A stretch of 64,000 nucleotides of DNA from Pseudoxanthomonas sp. YR558 (GTDB lineage: Bacteria > Pseudomonadota > Gammaproteobacteria > Xanthomonadales > Xanthomonadaceae), in NCBI RefSeq assembly GCF_900116385.1, contig NZ_FPCI01000002.1:372001-436000 (forward strand), written 5' to 3'. Numbering within the stretch: position 1 is the first letter of the stretch; each line of letters starts with the position of its first letter. The notes beneath the pieces are model-generated. The model worked only from the letters and a program-made list of their open reading frames with translations, was not told the DNA's origin and ran no database searches. This document shows positions 53,716-62,050 of this stretch, in pieces. A program made the position numbers and the translations under genes.

Positions 53716-55722
53716 TCAGCGCGCTGCGTCGACATCGGTGGTGCAGATCCGCAGGACGGGCAGGCCGGAATCCGGATGTGGCGCGATGGCGTGATCCAGG
53801 TCCCTGGTGACCTGGCTGACCGCATCCAGCGCCGTGCGGGCTTCGCGCAGCGGCCGCCACAGGCGCACCAGGTTGAATGCGCGTTGCTGCTGCAACACCT
53901 GAGCGCTGCCGATCCACAGGGGCACATTGCCGGGCTGGAGGCGCGTATCCGCCGGCCACAGACGCAGCACGAAGACTTCGCCCGGCTGGTCGCCCGCGCG
54001 CACCATCAACAGGCTTTCTGCACGCGTGTCCAGCGTCGCGGGCAGCACGGGTTGTTCGTTGTCGGGCGAGTCGCTATCGAGCAGGTTCAGCGCTTCTTGC
54101 CAGCCCGCCTGCGACTGCTCGCGCCAGCCCTGCGCAGTGAGTGCGGCCTTCAGCGGCGCCAGCGGTCCGGCGACCTGGACGTCCAGCGGCCAGCGCTGTT
54201 CGTCGTCGAACTCGTTGCGACGCGCGGGCAGCGTCTGCCAGTCGCGCTGCCACCAGTCCTGCAGAGCCAGCGTGCGTTCGATCACCGGCGTCTGGAACTG
54301 CGCCAGCATGTGCTCCACGTTGCGCGGTGCATGCCAAAGGCCCGCGATCACGAAAGCGCCGTAGAACAGCCAGGCGATCGGTTTGATCCAGAACGAACGC
54401 ACCATGCGGCGGCGGTAGGCGATGCCGAGCACCAGCAGCCACACGAGCCCGAACAGCATGCCGCCGATCACGTCGCTGAGCCAGTGCGCGCCCAGGTAGA
54501 TGCGCGCAAACCCGATCAGCGCTACCACGATGCCCGACACCAGGTAGGGCCACACACGCGTGCGCCCCGGCAACTCGCGCGCGATCAGCACGGCGAAGAA
54601 GCCGAAGGTGATCGTCGACATCGTGACCGCGATCGAGGGGAAGCCGAAGCCGCTGCTGACCGAGGGCGGCTTCGGAATATCCACCGATGCGCCGAGCCAT
54701 GCTGTCAGCGCCAGGCCGAACGCCAGCGCCGCCACCCAGTGGGCCGCGGCCATCCAGCGCTTGCGCCAGGCCAGGTAGGCCAGCACCAGCAGCGAGGCCG
54801 GCGCGAGCACCTGTTCGTCACCGAACGACGCGATCGCGGCGAGTGGGTAGTCCGCGAGGGGGTTGCGCAATGCGCGCATCAGGTCGTAGACCATCACGTC
54901 CATCGCCAGCGGTTCGCCGTGGCCGATGACGATCACCAGAAACGCGAACCACACCCAGACGATGGCCAGCAACAGGATCGCCAGCAGCGCCAGTGGCACG
55001 GATTCGCGACGACCCGGATCGAAGACCGCCGCGGTGTAGCGCCCCAGCACGGGATGCGCATGCGACCACGCCAGTGCGCGCGCCAGCAGCGCATCGGCGT
55101 GCGCCGCGAACCAGCGGTAGGTGTACAGCACCAGTGCCCAGGCGACCGCCAGCACGACGACCAGCAGGCCCAGCACTAGCGCCAGCCTGCCCGCGACGGC
55201 GGCGACGGCATCGTAGGCATGGCCCAGCACCCAGCCCGGCAGCAGGAAGGACACCGCCCAGGCCAAGCATGCTGCCGCGCTCGCCATGCCGTAGCGGCGC
55301 AGCGGCATCCGCGAGATGCCGGCGACCGCCGGCACGAAGGGACGGATCGGGCCGACGAAGCGCGCCACGAAGATGCTCTTCCATGCATTGCGGCGGAACA
55401 GCAGTTCGCCCCGGTCCAGCAATTGCGGGTAGCGACGGAACGGCCACACCGTACGCAACTGCTGGCCCCAGCGATGGCCGACCCAGTAACTGGTCGCATC
55501 GCCGATCAGGGCGCCCAGCATCGCGCAGGCTACGGCGTACGGGCCGGAGATTTCTCCCAGCCCGATCAGCACGCCCACCGCGAACAGCAGCGGCAGCGCC
55601 GGCACGATGGCGCCGAGGATGATCACCGCGTCGCAGAAGGCGATGGCGAAGATCACCAGCCCCGCGGCCACGGGATGCGCGCTGATCCAGGCCAGCAGGG
55701 AGTCGAACCAGGTGGAATCCAT
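53716..55722 (-). CDS. DedA-PAP2-LssY fusion membrane protein
   Basis: 668 residues in three parts. Residues 1-200: DedA/SNARE-associated domain with FVARFVGPIRPFVP (118-131). Residues about 240-440: PAP2-type membrane phosphatase, with Lys351, motif 3 ARIYLGAHWLSD (Arg407, His413, Asp417). Residues about 480-668: LssY C-terminal soluble domain. The canonical PAP2 motif PSGH is PSIA here (362-365), so the proton-donor His is missing and catalysis is in doubt. DedA proteins act on lipid flipping; PAP2 proteins dephosphorylate undecaprenyl-PP or phosphatidic acid. The promoter is TATAAT, 6 nt from the ATG, leaderless. Confidence 0.88.
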   Translation of the reverse strand: MDSTWFDSLLAWISAHPVAAGLVIFAIAFCDAVIILGAIVPALPLLFAVGVLIGLGEISGPYAVACAMLGALIGDATSYWVGHRWGQQLRTVWPFRRYPQLLDRGELLFRRNAWKSIFVARFVGPIRPFVPAVAGISRMPLRRYGMASAAACLAWAVSFLLPGWVLGHAYDAVAAVAGRLALVLGLLVVVLAVAWALVLYTYRWFAAHADALLARALAWSHAHPVLGRYTAAVFDPGRRESVPLALLAILLLAIVWVWFAFLVIVIGHGEPLAMDVMVYDLMRALRNPLADYPLAAIASFGDEQVLAPASLLVLAYLAWRKRWMAAAHWVAALAFGLALTAWLGASVDIPKPPSVSSGFGFPSIAVTMSTITFGFFAVLIARELPGRTRVWPYLVSGIVVALIGFARIYLGAHWLSDVIGGMLFGLVWLLVLGIAYRRRMVRSFWIKPIAWLFYGAFVIAGLWHAPRNVEHMLAQFQTPVIERTLALQDWWQRDWQTLPARRNEFDDEQRWPLDVQVAGPLAPLKAALTAQGWREQSQAGWQEALNLLDSDSPDNEQPVLPATLDTRAESLLMVRAGDQPGEVFVLRLWPADTRLQPGNVPLWIGSAQVLQQQRAFNLVRLWRPLREARTALDAVSQVTRDLDHAIAPHPDSGLPVLRICTTDVDAAR

Positions 55723-55728
55723 CGGCGG

Positions 55729-55734
55729 ATTATA
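55729..55734 (-). promoter_or_regulatory. Perfect -10 (TATAAT), leaderless DedA-PAP2 gene
   Basis: TATAAT on the minus strand, 6 nt before the ATG at 55722. Part of a head-to-head pair with 55774-55779. Confidence 0.55.
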
Positions 55735-55773
55735 GGCGGCGGTCGCTGACCGGCACCCCCTCCCTTCGGACGG

Positions 55774-55779
55774 TAGAAT
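55774..55779 (+). promoter_or_regulatory. -10 element for leaderless RIO-like kinase mRNA
   Basis: TAGAAT, 6 nt before the GTG at 55786. This spacing supports the GTG as the true start; a nearby ATG (55778) is out of frame. Confidence 0.5.
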
Positions 55780-55785
55780 GACCAG

Positions 55786-56448
55786 GTGGACTTGCGCTCG
55801 CCTTCCGAAATCGCTGCACTCAAGGCCGATAGCTTCGGGCGCATCTCGCTGATGCAGGGGCCGGATGGCCCATTCGTGCGCCGTGATCTCGCGCACGTGC
55901 CGCTGTGGCTCAGGCTGCCCGCCTGGTGGCTGGCGCGCCGCGAAGCGTTGGCGCTGCGCAAGGTCGCCGGCATGGCCGACGTGCCACAGCTGCGGGACTG
56001 GACCGGTCGCCGGCTCGACCGCAGCTACATGGAGGGCGCGGCGATGTACCAACGGCCGCCCCGCGGCGACCTTGCCTATTTCCGCGCCGCGCACCGGCTG
56101 CTCAAGCAGTTGCATCGCCGCGGCATCGCCCACAACGACCTGGCGAAGGAAGCGAACTGGCTGGTCCTGGAAGATGGCCGCCCGGCGATCATCGATTTCC
56201 AGCTCGCCACCCGCGGCCACCCGCGCTCGCGCTGGATGCGCCTGCTGGCGCGCCAGGACCTGCGCCATCTACTCAAGCACAAGCGCATGTACTGCGGCGC
56301 CTCGCTCACGCCTGTCGAGAAGCGCGTGCTCAAGCGCACCTCCTGGCTGCGCGATCTGTGGTTCCGCACTGGCAAGCCGGTGTATCGCTTCATCACCCGC
56401 AAGGTGTTGAAGTGGGAAGACAACGAAGGGCAGGGGCCGAAGCCGTGA
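55786..56448 (+). CDS. RIO-like protein kinase
   Basis: 220 residues. Kinase catalytic loop HNDLAKEANW (His116, Asp118, Asn124) and metal-binding IDFQLA (Asp137, in place of DFG) match the RIO/lipopolysaccharide kinase superfamily. The N-lobe is very short, and at the expected ATP-anchoring Lys there is Arg (FVRRDL, residues 30-35). The C-terminus is rich in Lys/Arg helices. May phosphorylate a sugar, a lipid or a protein, or be a pseudokinase. Starts with GTG, divergent from the DedA-PAP2 gene: the two leaderless promoters are head to head about 40 bp apart. Confidence 0.78.
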   Translation: MDLRSPSEIAALKADSFGRISLMQGPDGPFVRRDLAHVPLWLRLPAWWLARREALALRKVAGMADVPQLRDWTGRRLDRSYMEGAAMYQRPPRGDLAYFRAAHRLLKQLHRRGIAHNDLAKEANWLVLEDGRPAIIDFQLATRGHPRSRWMRLLARQDLRHLLKHKRMYCGASLTPVEKRVLKRTSWLRDLWFRTGKPVYRFITRKVLKWEDNEGQGPKP

Positions 56449-56488
56449 GCGGATCCGCATCCACCCGATCTTTTCCTCGGAGCACGCT

Positions 56489-57310
56489 ATGACCTCGCTG
56501 GCCGGCAAGACCCTCTTCATCACCGGCGCCTCGCGCGGCATCGGCCTGGCCATCGCGCTGCGTGCGGCGCGCGACGGCGCCAACGTGGCCATCGCCGCCA
56601 AGTCGTCGGTGCCCAATCCCAAACTGCCCGGCACCATCCACACCGCGGCCGAGGCGGTGAACGCGGCCGGTGGGCGCGGACTGGCGCTGAAGTGCGACAT
56701 CCGCGAAGAGGACGAGGTGAAGGCCGCGATGGCCGCCACCGCCGATGCCTTCGGCGGCATCGACATCCTGGTCAACAACGCCAGCGCGATCTGGCTGGCC
56801 GGTGCGTTGGACACGCCGATGAAGCGCTTCGACCTGATGCAGCAGGTGAACGCGCGCGGCAGCTTCCTGTGCGCGCAGGCCGCGCTTCCTTACCTCAAGC
56901 AGGCGGCCAATCCGCATATCCTGACGCTGGCGCCGACGCCATCGCTGGATCCGAAATGGTGGGCGCCGCACACCGGCTACACGCTGGCGAAGATGGGCAT
57001 GAGCTTCGTGACGCTGGGCCTGGCCGGCGAATTCGGTCCGCAGGGCATTGCCGTCAACGCATTGTGGCCGCGCACCATCATCGCCACCGACGCGCTGAAC
57101 ATGATCCCGGGCGTGGAAATCCCGCGCTGCCGCACGCCACAGATTGTGGCCGATGCCGCGCACGCCGTGCTGGTGCGCGAGGCGCGCGGTTTCCACGGGA
57201 ACTTCCTGATTGACGAAGAGGTACTGCGCGGGACCGGCATCACCGATTTCTCGGGCTATGCCGTCGATGCCTCGCAGCCGCTGCTGCCCGACCTGTTCGT
57301 CGACCCCTGA
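56489..57310 (+). CDS. SDR family oxidoreductase (HSDL2/short-chain dehydrogenase-like)
   Basis: 273 residues. SDR: TGASRGIGLAIALRAARDGANVAIAAKSSVPNPKLPGTIHTAAEAV (the insert with PNPKLPGTIH is characteristic of the HSDL2-like group), NNASAIWL, then catalytic YTLAKMGM. The usual Ser before the Tyr is replaced by LAPTPSL, typical of this group. Probably acts on a fatty acyl or steroid-like substrate. First gene of a run with DoxX, VOC, isochorismatase-like and argD genes on the same strand. Confidence 0.93.
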   Translation: MTSLAGKTLFITGASRGIGLAIALRAARDGANVAIAAKSSVPNPKLPGTIHTAAEAVNAAGGRGLALKCDIREEDEVKAAMAATADAFGGIDILVNNASAIWLAGALDTPMKRFDLMQQVNARGSFLCAQAALPYLKQAANPHILTLAPTPSLDPKWWAPHTGYTLAKMGMSFVTLGLAGEFGPQGIAVNALWPRTIIATDALNMIPGVEIPRCRTPQIVADAAHAVLVREARGFHGNFLIDEEVLRGTGITDFSGYAVDASQPLLPDLFVDP

Positions 57311-57345
57311 CGCACCCATCTCTCTTCTCCCCACCCGGAGCCACG

Positions 57346-57753
57346 ATGATGTCGTCCGCCGAACTTCCTGCACGCCAGGCATTGGCCTTCATCCGCATCG
57401 CACTGGCCACGCTGCTCTTCGTCCATGGCGTGGCACGCGTGTGGGCCGACGGAGTGACGCCCTTCGGCGGTTTCCTGGAGGGACAGGGAATTCCGTTCGG
57501 GCTTGCGATCGCGTGGTTCGTCACGGCATTCGAGCTCGTCGCTGCGCCCGTATTCGCGGCAGGTCGATGGGTCACCGCCATCGCGCTGGTGTTCGCTGCG
57601 ATCTATGCGTGCGGTATCTGGCTGGTGCATGCGCCGGCAGGCTGGTTCGTCGTCGGGCTGGGGCGCAACGGTGCCGAGTACAGTGTGCTGATTCTGGTCT
57701 GTCTGCTGGCCAACGCGTGGGCACACCGCCCGCGCGCCTCCCCTACGAAATGA
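57346..57753 (+). CDS. DoxX family membrane protein
   Basis: 135 residues with four hydrophobic helices (about 12-32, 48-68, 73-93, 108-127), beginning RIALATLLFVHGVARVW, the DoxX pattern. DoxX family proteins are small inner-membrane proteins linked to quinone reduction or thiol stress; the exact function here is unknown. CCGGAG precedes the ATG; a second ATG follows directly. Confidence 0.85.
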   Translation: MMSSAELPARQALAFIRIALATLLFVHGVARVWADGVTPFGGFLEGQGIPFGLAIAWFVTAFELVAAPVFAAGRWVTAIALVFAAIYACGIWLVHAPAGWFVVGLGRNGAEYSVLILVCLLANAWAHRPRASPTK

Positions 57754-57760
57754 GATCGCG

Positions 57761-58198
57761 ATGAAATACCTGCACGCCATGATCCGCGTCCACGACCTGG
57801 ACGCCACCGGCCGTTTCCTCACCGAAGGCCTGGGCCTGGCCGAAACCCGCCGCATGGAAAGCCCGCAGGGCCGCTTCACGCTGGTGTACTTCGGTGCACC
57901 GGCCAACCCCGAGGCCGAGGTCGAACTGACCTACAACTGGCCACCGGAAGACGGTGCGCCAGCCGAGGATTACGGCAGCGCACGCAACTTCGGCCACCTG
58001 GCATTCGAAGTGGACGACATCTACGCCCTCTGCACGCACTTGCAGTCGCAGGGCATCACCATCAACCGCCCGCCGCGCGACGGCCGCATGGCTTTCGTGC
58101 GCACGCCGGACCTGATCTCGATCGAGTTGCTGCAGAAGGGTGCGGCATTGCCGCCGCAGGAGCCTTGGCTTTCGATGGCGAATACGGGAAGCTGGTAA
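57761..58198 (+). CDS. VOC family protein (lactoylglutathione lyase-like)
   Basis: 145 residues. Glyoxalase I-type: KYLHAMIRVHDLDATGRFLTEGLGLAETRRMESPQGRFTLVYFG, EVELTYNWP, NFGHLAFEVDDI and PDLISIELLQKG, where the metal ligands His, Glu, His, Glu lie at the expected places. Lactoylglutathione lyase converts the methylglyoxal-glutathione hemithioacetal to S-lactoylglutathione. It begins 7 bp after the DoxX gene. Confidence 0.88.
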   Translation: MKYLHAMIRVHDLDATGRFLTEGLGLAETRRMESPQGRFTLVYFGAPANPEAEVELTYNWPPEDGAPAEDYGSARNFGHLAFEVDDIYALCTHLQSQGITINRPPRDGRMAFVRTPDLISIELLQKGAALPPQEPWLSMANTGSW

Positions 58199-58223
58199 GG
58201 CATTCGAACAAGGAGCACCGCTG

Positions 58224-58754
58224 ATGAACCTCGCCCTGATCGTGATCGACGTGCAACGTGGCCTGTTCGAGCCGGCGCCGGCCGACGCCGACGCCGTCAT
58301 CGAGCGCATCAACGCGCTGTCGGCGAAGGCGAGGCAGGCAGGCGCGCCGGTGATCTTCGTGCAGCACGAGCGGGCCGACGACCTGGCACCCGAGTCCGAA
58401 GGCTGGGCGCTGCATCCTGCGCTGGCGGTGGAGCAGGGCGACCACCGCCTCCGCAAGGCCACGCCGGATTCCTTCCTGCGCACGGGCCTGGACGAAGTGC
58501 TGTCGTTCTGCGGCGTGGAGGCCGTGGTGCTCTGCGGCTACGCCACCGAATTCTGCGTGGACACCACCACGCGCAGCGCCGCGGCGCACGGCTACCACGT
58601 GCTGTTGGCGTCGGATGCGCACACGACCCACGACAAGCCGCACGCGGATGCCGGCCGGATCCGCGAACACCACAACGCCACGCTGCCGGCCATCCGCAGT
58701 TTCGGCGTCGGCATCCGCGCAGTGCCGGCCGCCGAGATCGCCTTCGCCGCCTGA
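58224..58754 (+). CDS. Isochorismatase-like cysteine hydrolase
   Basis: 176 residues. Catalytic Asp in IVIDVQRGLF (residue 9), Lys in LRKATPDSF and the nucleophilic Cys in GYATEFCVDTTTRSAAAHG. This is the more typical form of the family than the gene at 7064. AGGAG upstream fixes the start. Possibly hydrolyses an N-carbamoyl or amide compound; substrate unknown. It lies in the same direction as argD, 80 bp upstream. Confidence 0.9.
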   Translation: MNLALIVIDVQRGLFEPAPADADAVIERINALSAKARQAGAPVIFVQHERADDLAPESEGWALHPALAVEQGDHRLRKATPDSFLRTGLDEVLSFCGVEAVVLCGYATEFCVDTTTRSAAAHGYHVLLASDAHTTHDKPHADAGRIREHHNATLPAIRSFGVGIRAVPAAEIAFAA

Positions 58755-58834
58755 GGCCCGTGCTGCGGCGCCCGCTGGCGCCGCTTCCCCGATCGGCGAC
58801 AATACGCCGCCATCTCCGCTGCCGAACCGCCGCC

Positions 58835-60067
58835 ATGAGCGCCACGACATCCGCCGACCTGCTGGCCAACGGCCAGCGCTACTACCTGCCGGTGTACCGC
58901 CCGCGCGAGGTCATCCTGGAGCGCGGCCAGGGCGCACGCGTCTGGGACAGCGAGGGCCGGGAATACTTGGACCTCTCCGCCGGCATCGCGGTCTGCGGAT
59001 TGGGACACAACGACCCCGACCTGGTCGCCGCACTCACCGAACAGGCCGGCAAGCTCTGGCATACCAGCAACGTGTTCTACAGCGAGCCGCCGCTGCGCCT
59101 GGCCGAGGAACTCGTCACCGCCTCACGGTTCGCCGAGCGGGTGTTCCTGTGCAACTCCGGCGCGGAAGCCAACGAAGCGGCGATCAAGCTGGTGCGCAAG
59201 TGGGCGGCCTCGCAGGGCCGGCCCTCCGACCAGCGCGTGATCGTGACCTTCCGGGGCAGCTTCCATGGCCGCACGCTGGCCACCGTGACCGCGACCGCGC
59301 AGCCGAAATACCAGGAAGGCTACGAGCCGTTGCCCGGCGGCTTCCGCTATGTCGACTTCAACGACCTGACCCAGCTCGAGATCGCGATGTCCTGCGGCGA
59401 TGTGGCCGCGGTGATGCTGGAGCCGGTACAGGGCGAGGGCGGCGTGATGCCGGCCGCGCCGAGCTTCCTCAGCGCGGTGCGCGCGCTGTGCGACCACTAC
59501 GGCGCATTGCTGGTGCTGGACGAGATCCAGGCCGGCATGGGCCGTACCGGCACGTTATTCGCGCATTGGCAGGACGGCGTGGTGCCTGACATCGTCACCC
59601 TGGCGAAGGCGCTGGGCGGCGGCTTTCCGGTTGGCGCGATGCTGGCCGGCCCGAAGGTCGCGCAGGCGATGCAGTTCGGCGCGCACGGCACCACGTTCGG
59701 CGGCAATCCGCTGGCCGCGGCGGTGGCGCGCGTGGCGCTGCGCAAACTGGCATCCACGCAGATCGCCAACAACGTGGCGCGCCAGTCGGCAGCGCTGCGC
59801 AAGGGACTCGATGCGATCAACGCCGAACTCGGCTTGTTCGCGCAGGTACGCGGCCGTGGCCTGATGCTGGGCGCCGTGCTCAACACGAAGTACGCGGGCC
59901 GTGCAGGCGAAGTGCTGGATCTCGCCGCCGCACAGGGCCTGCTCATGCTGCAGGCCGGGCCTGACGTGCTGCGCTTCGTGCCGGCGCTGAACATCACCGA
60001 CGAAGAAGTGGGTGAAGGACTGAAACGCCTGCACGCCGCGCTCAGGGCGTTCGCGACGGCGAGCTGA
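58835..60067 (+). CDS. argD: Acetylornithine aminotransferase
   Basis: 410 residues. PLP class III aminotransferase with the PLP-binding Lys258 in VTLAKALGGG, Asp229 in VLDEIQAGMGRTG and the NSGAEANEAAIKLVRK segment at 107-122. Uses 2-oxoglutarate/glutamate with N-acetylornithine in arginine synthesis; some homologues also act in lysine synthesis. ATG at 58835 fits the start of the fold. The last 26 bp overlap the convergent histidine kinase gene. Confidence 0.92.
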   Translation: MSATTSADLLANGQRYYLPVYRPREVILERGQGARVWDSEGREYLDLSAGIAVCGLGHNDPDLVAALTEQAGKLWHTSNVFYSEPPLRLAEELVTASRFAERVFLCNSGAEANEAAIKLVRKWAASQGRPSDQRVIVTFRGSFHGRTLATVTATAQPKYQEGYEPLPGGFRYVDFNDLTQLEIAMSCGDVAAVMLEPVQGEGGVMPAAPSFLSAVRALCDHYGALLVLDEIQAGMGRTGTLFAHWQDGVVPDIVTLAKALGGGFPVGAMLAGPKVAQAMQFGAHGTTFGGNPLAAAVARVALRKLASTQIANNVARQSAALRKGLDAINAELGLFAQVRGRGLMLGAVLNTKYAGRAGEVLDLAAAQGLLMLQAGPDVLRFVPALNITDEEVGEGLKRLHAALRAFATAS

Positions 60068-61361
60068 GCGATCCGGGAGCGTCCTGGCGGAGACGAAGGC
60101 GGGCGGTGCTGCCGTCCGCGTTGCCTTCGAATCGCAGGTCGATGGTGTGCCGTTCGCACAGCCGTCGCACGATCGACAGGCCGAGCCCGAAGCCGGTGCT
60201 GTCCTGGCCTTTCATGAAGGGCGCGAAATCGCCCTCGCGGACCGCGTGTCCGGGATTGCTGATGCAGAGGGTGTCGCCGTCGGCCACGATGACGACGTCG
60301 CCTTCGCGGGTGTGCGCGAACGCATTCCCGATCAGGTTGGCCAACAGCACCTGCAGCACGGGTACCGTCAGCGTGCTGGTGAGATCCGCGGGTACCTCGA
60401 CCGCCACCTGTACGTGCTTGCCTTCCAGTAGGGGCGACTGCTCCACCACGACGCGCTCCAGCACCGGGAGCACACGCGTGACCGGTGTCGACGCCGTTGG
60501 CGGCGCGGGCTGTTCGCGCGCCAGCGCAAGCAGCAGGGCGACGGTTTGCTCCAGGTGCGAGGCGGACTGCCCGATATGTTCGACGCTGGCGCGCGCGTCG
60601 ACACTCAGCGTCGTGTCGGCGGAAAGGCGCTCGCTGGCGGCACGGATCACGGTCAGTGGCGTGCGCAGTTCGTGGCTCGCGTCGCGGGTGAATTCGCGTT
60701 CGCGATCGATGAAGGCGCGGACGCGGGCGATCAGGTCGTCCAGGCGACGTGCGAGGAGCCCGACCTCATCGTCGGGGAAGCCGGCAGCGAAGTGCGGCGG
60801 CAGTCGCTCCGGCGTCGCTTCGCCGACGGCGTCCGCCAATCGCGAGAGTGGTGCCGTCGTCCGTCGCGCCAGCCAACCGCCGAGGAGCAGCGCAAGCGCC
60901 ACGGCGATGGCGCCGGTCCAGGCCAGTAGCTGCAGCATCTCCCCACGCATCGGCCGCACCGCGAGCAGGCCGCTGACTTCGGCGACCAGCCAGGCCCGCG
61001 TGGCCGGCGCGGGTGGATCCAGCGCAAGCAGGTGGTAGTGGCGTCCGTCCGCGCCGGCGAACTCCCTTCGCGCGGGTTCCTCGCGCAACACGCGGCCGAT
61101 CCCGTCGGGAAGATCATCGCGCCGCTCGACCACGCTCATGAAGCCGTTGCGCGGCGGAGACCAGCGTCCGTGCGCGGCGTAGTGATCCCGTTGCGTCGCG
61201 GCCTCGCGCTCGAGCAGCGTGTCGAACAGCTGGTCCTCGACCGTGTAGACGAAGAGCAGCGTGTAAAGACCGAACAGCGCGGCCAGGACCAGCGTGAACG
61301 CCGCGAACACCAGCATCATGCGGTTGCGTAGTCGCCGGCGTGGCACGAGCGATGCGCTCAT
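60042..61361 (-). CDS. Sensor histidine kinase
   Basis: 439 residues. Two membrane helices (about 15-38 and 146-163) frame a periplasmic sensor of about 105 residues. A HAMP-like linker (ARRTTAPLSRLADAV), the dimerisation domain with phospho-acceptor His230 (RDASHELRTPL) and the ATPase domain (NLIGNAFAHT, GFGLGLSIVRRL; the N and G boxes) follow. It autophosphorylates and passes the phosphate to the regulator encoded just upstream, whose stop overlaps the kinase start by four bases. The sensed signal is unknown; a PfpI-TPR gene precedes the pair. Confidence 0.95.
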   Translation of the reverse strand: MSASLVPRRRLRNRMMLVFAAFTLVLAALFGLYTLLFVYTVEDQLFDTLLEREAATQRDHYAAHGRWSPPRNGFMSVVERRDDLPDGIGRVLREEPARREFAGADGRHYHLLALDPPAPATRAWLVAEVSGLLAVRPMRGEMLQLLAWTGAIAVALALLLGGWLARRTTAPLSRLADAVGEATPERLPPHFAAGFPDDEVGLLARRLDDLIARVRAFIDREREFTRDASHELRTPLTVIRAASERLSADTTLSVDARASVEHIGQSASHLEQTVALLLALAREQPAPPTASTPVTRVLPVLERVVVEQSPLLEGKHVQVAVEVPADLTSTLTVPVLQVLLANLIGNAFAHTREGDVVIVADGDTLCISNPGHAVREGDFAPFMKGQDSTGFGLGLSIVRRLCERHTIDLRFEGNADGSTARLRLRQDAPGSLSSPSRTP

Positions 61362-62047
61362 GCGTCGGCTTCCAGCCGGAATCCCACGCCATGCACGGTT
61401 TTCAGCATCGGCGTGGCAAACGGCTTGTCCAGCGCCTGACGGAGCAGGTAGAGATGCGTGCGCAGCGGATCCGACTCCGGCGGCGCATCACCCCATAGGC
61501 GCTGGATCAATTCGCTGCGCGTCAAAGTCCGTGGCCACGCCTCGGCCAGGGCGAGCAAGATCTGGTACGCCGTCTGGTGCAGGTCGAGCGGGAGCTCGTG
61601 TCGTGTTGCCAGTGCGTGCCGACGATCGATGCGCAGCGTGCCGATCCGCACGACGTGAGTCTCGCCACTGCGGTGTCGCTGCGTGAGCGCCTGGCAGCGG
61701 GCGATCAGCTCCGCGCCCGCGAACGGCTTGACCAGATAGTCGTCGGCGCCGGCACGGAAGCCTTGCAGCTTGTCCTCCAACGCGTCGCGTGCGGTCAGCA
61801 TCAGTACCGGGACGTGGCGATCGGCCTGCGCTCGCAGGCGCTCGCACAGGCGCAGGCCATCGAGTGCGGGCAAGCCCACGTCGAGCACCAGCACGTCGGG
61901 CGGCGCGTCGAGCGCCATCTGCAATCCGCTGAGGCCATCCGAAGCGAACTCGACGGTCATGCCGGCATCGGTGAAGAGGTGTTGCAACTGCACCCGCAGC
62001 GGCGCGTTGTCTTCGATCACCAGGATGCGGGTCGCAGGTGCCGTCAT
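61358..62047 (-). CDS. Response regulator, OmpR family
   Basis: 229 residues. Receiver with phospho-acceptor Asp56 (LVLDVGLPALDG) and Lys in DYLVKPF; C-terminal winged helix (LTRSELIQRLWGDAPPESDPLRTHLYLLRQALDKP...VHGVGFRL) for DNA binding. Partner of the adjacent histidine kinase. Target genes unknown; neighbour genes are natural candidates. It starts 3 nt downstream of the PfpI-TPR stop. Confidence 0.95.
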   Translation of the reverse strand: MTAPATRILVIEDNAPLRVQLQHLFTDAGMTVEFASDGLSGLQMALDAPPDVLVLDVGLPALDGLRLCERLRAQADRHVPVLMLTARDALEDKLQGFRAGADDYLVKPFAGAELIARCQALTQRHRSGETHVVRIGTLRIDRRHALATRHELPLDLHQTAYQILLALAEAWPRTLTRSELIQRLWGDAPPESDPLRTHLYLLRQALDKPFATPMLKTVHGVGFRLEADA

Positions 62048-62050
62048 CGT

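Noticed and set aside
53599..55179. 526-codon plus-strand frame opposite the DedA-PAP2 gene
   Set aside because: Gln/His/Arg-rich shadow; the minus strand encodes recognisable domains.
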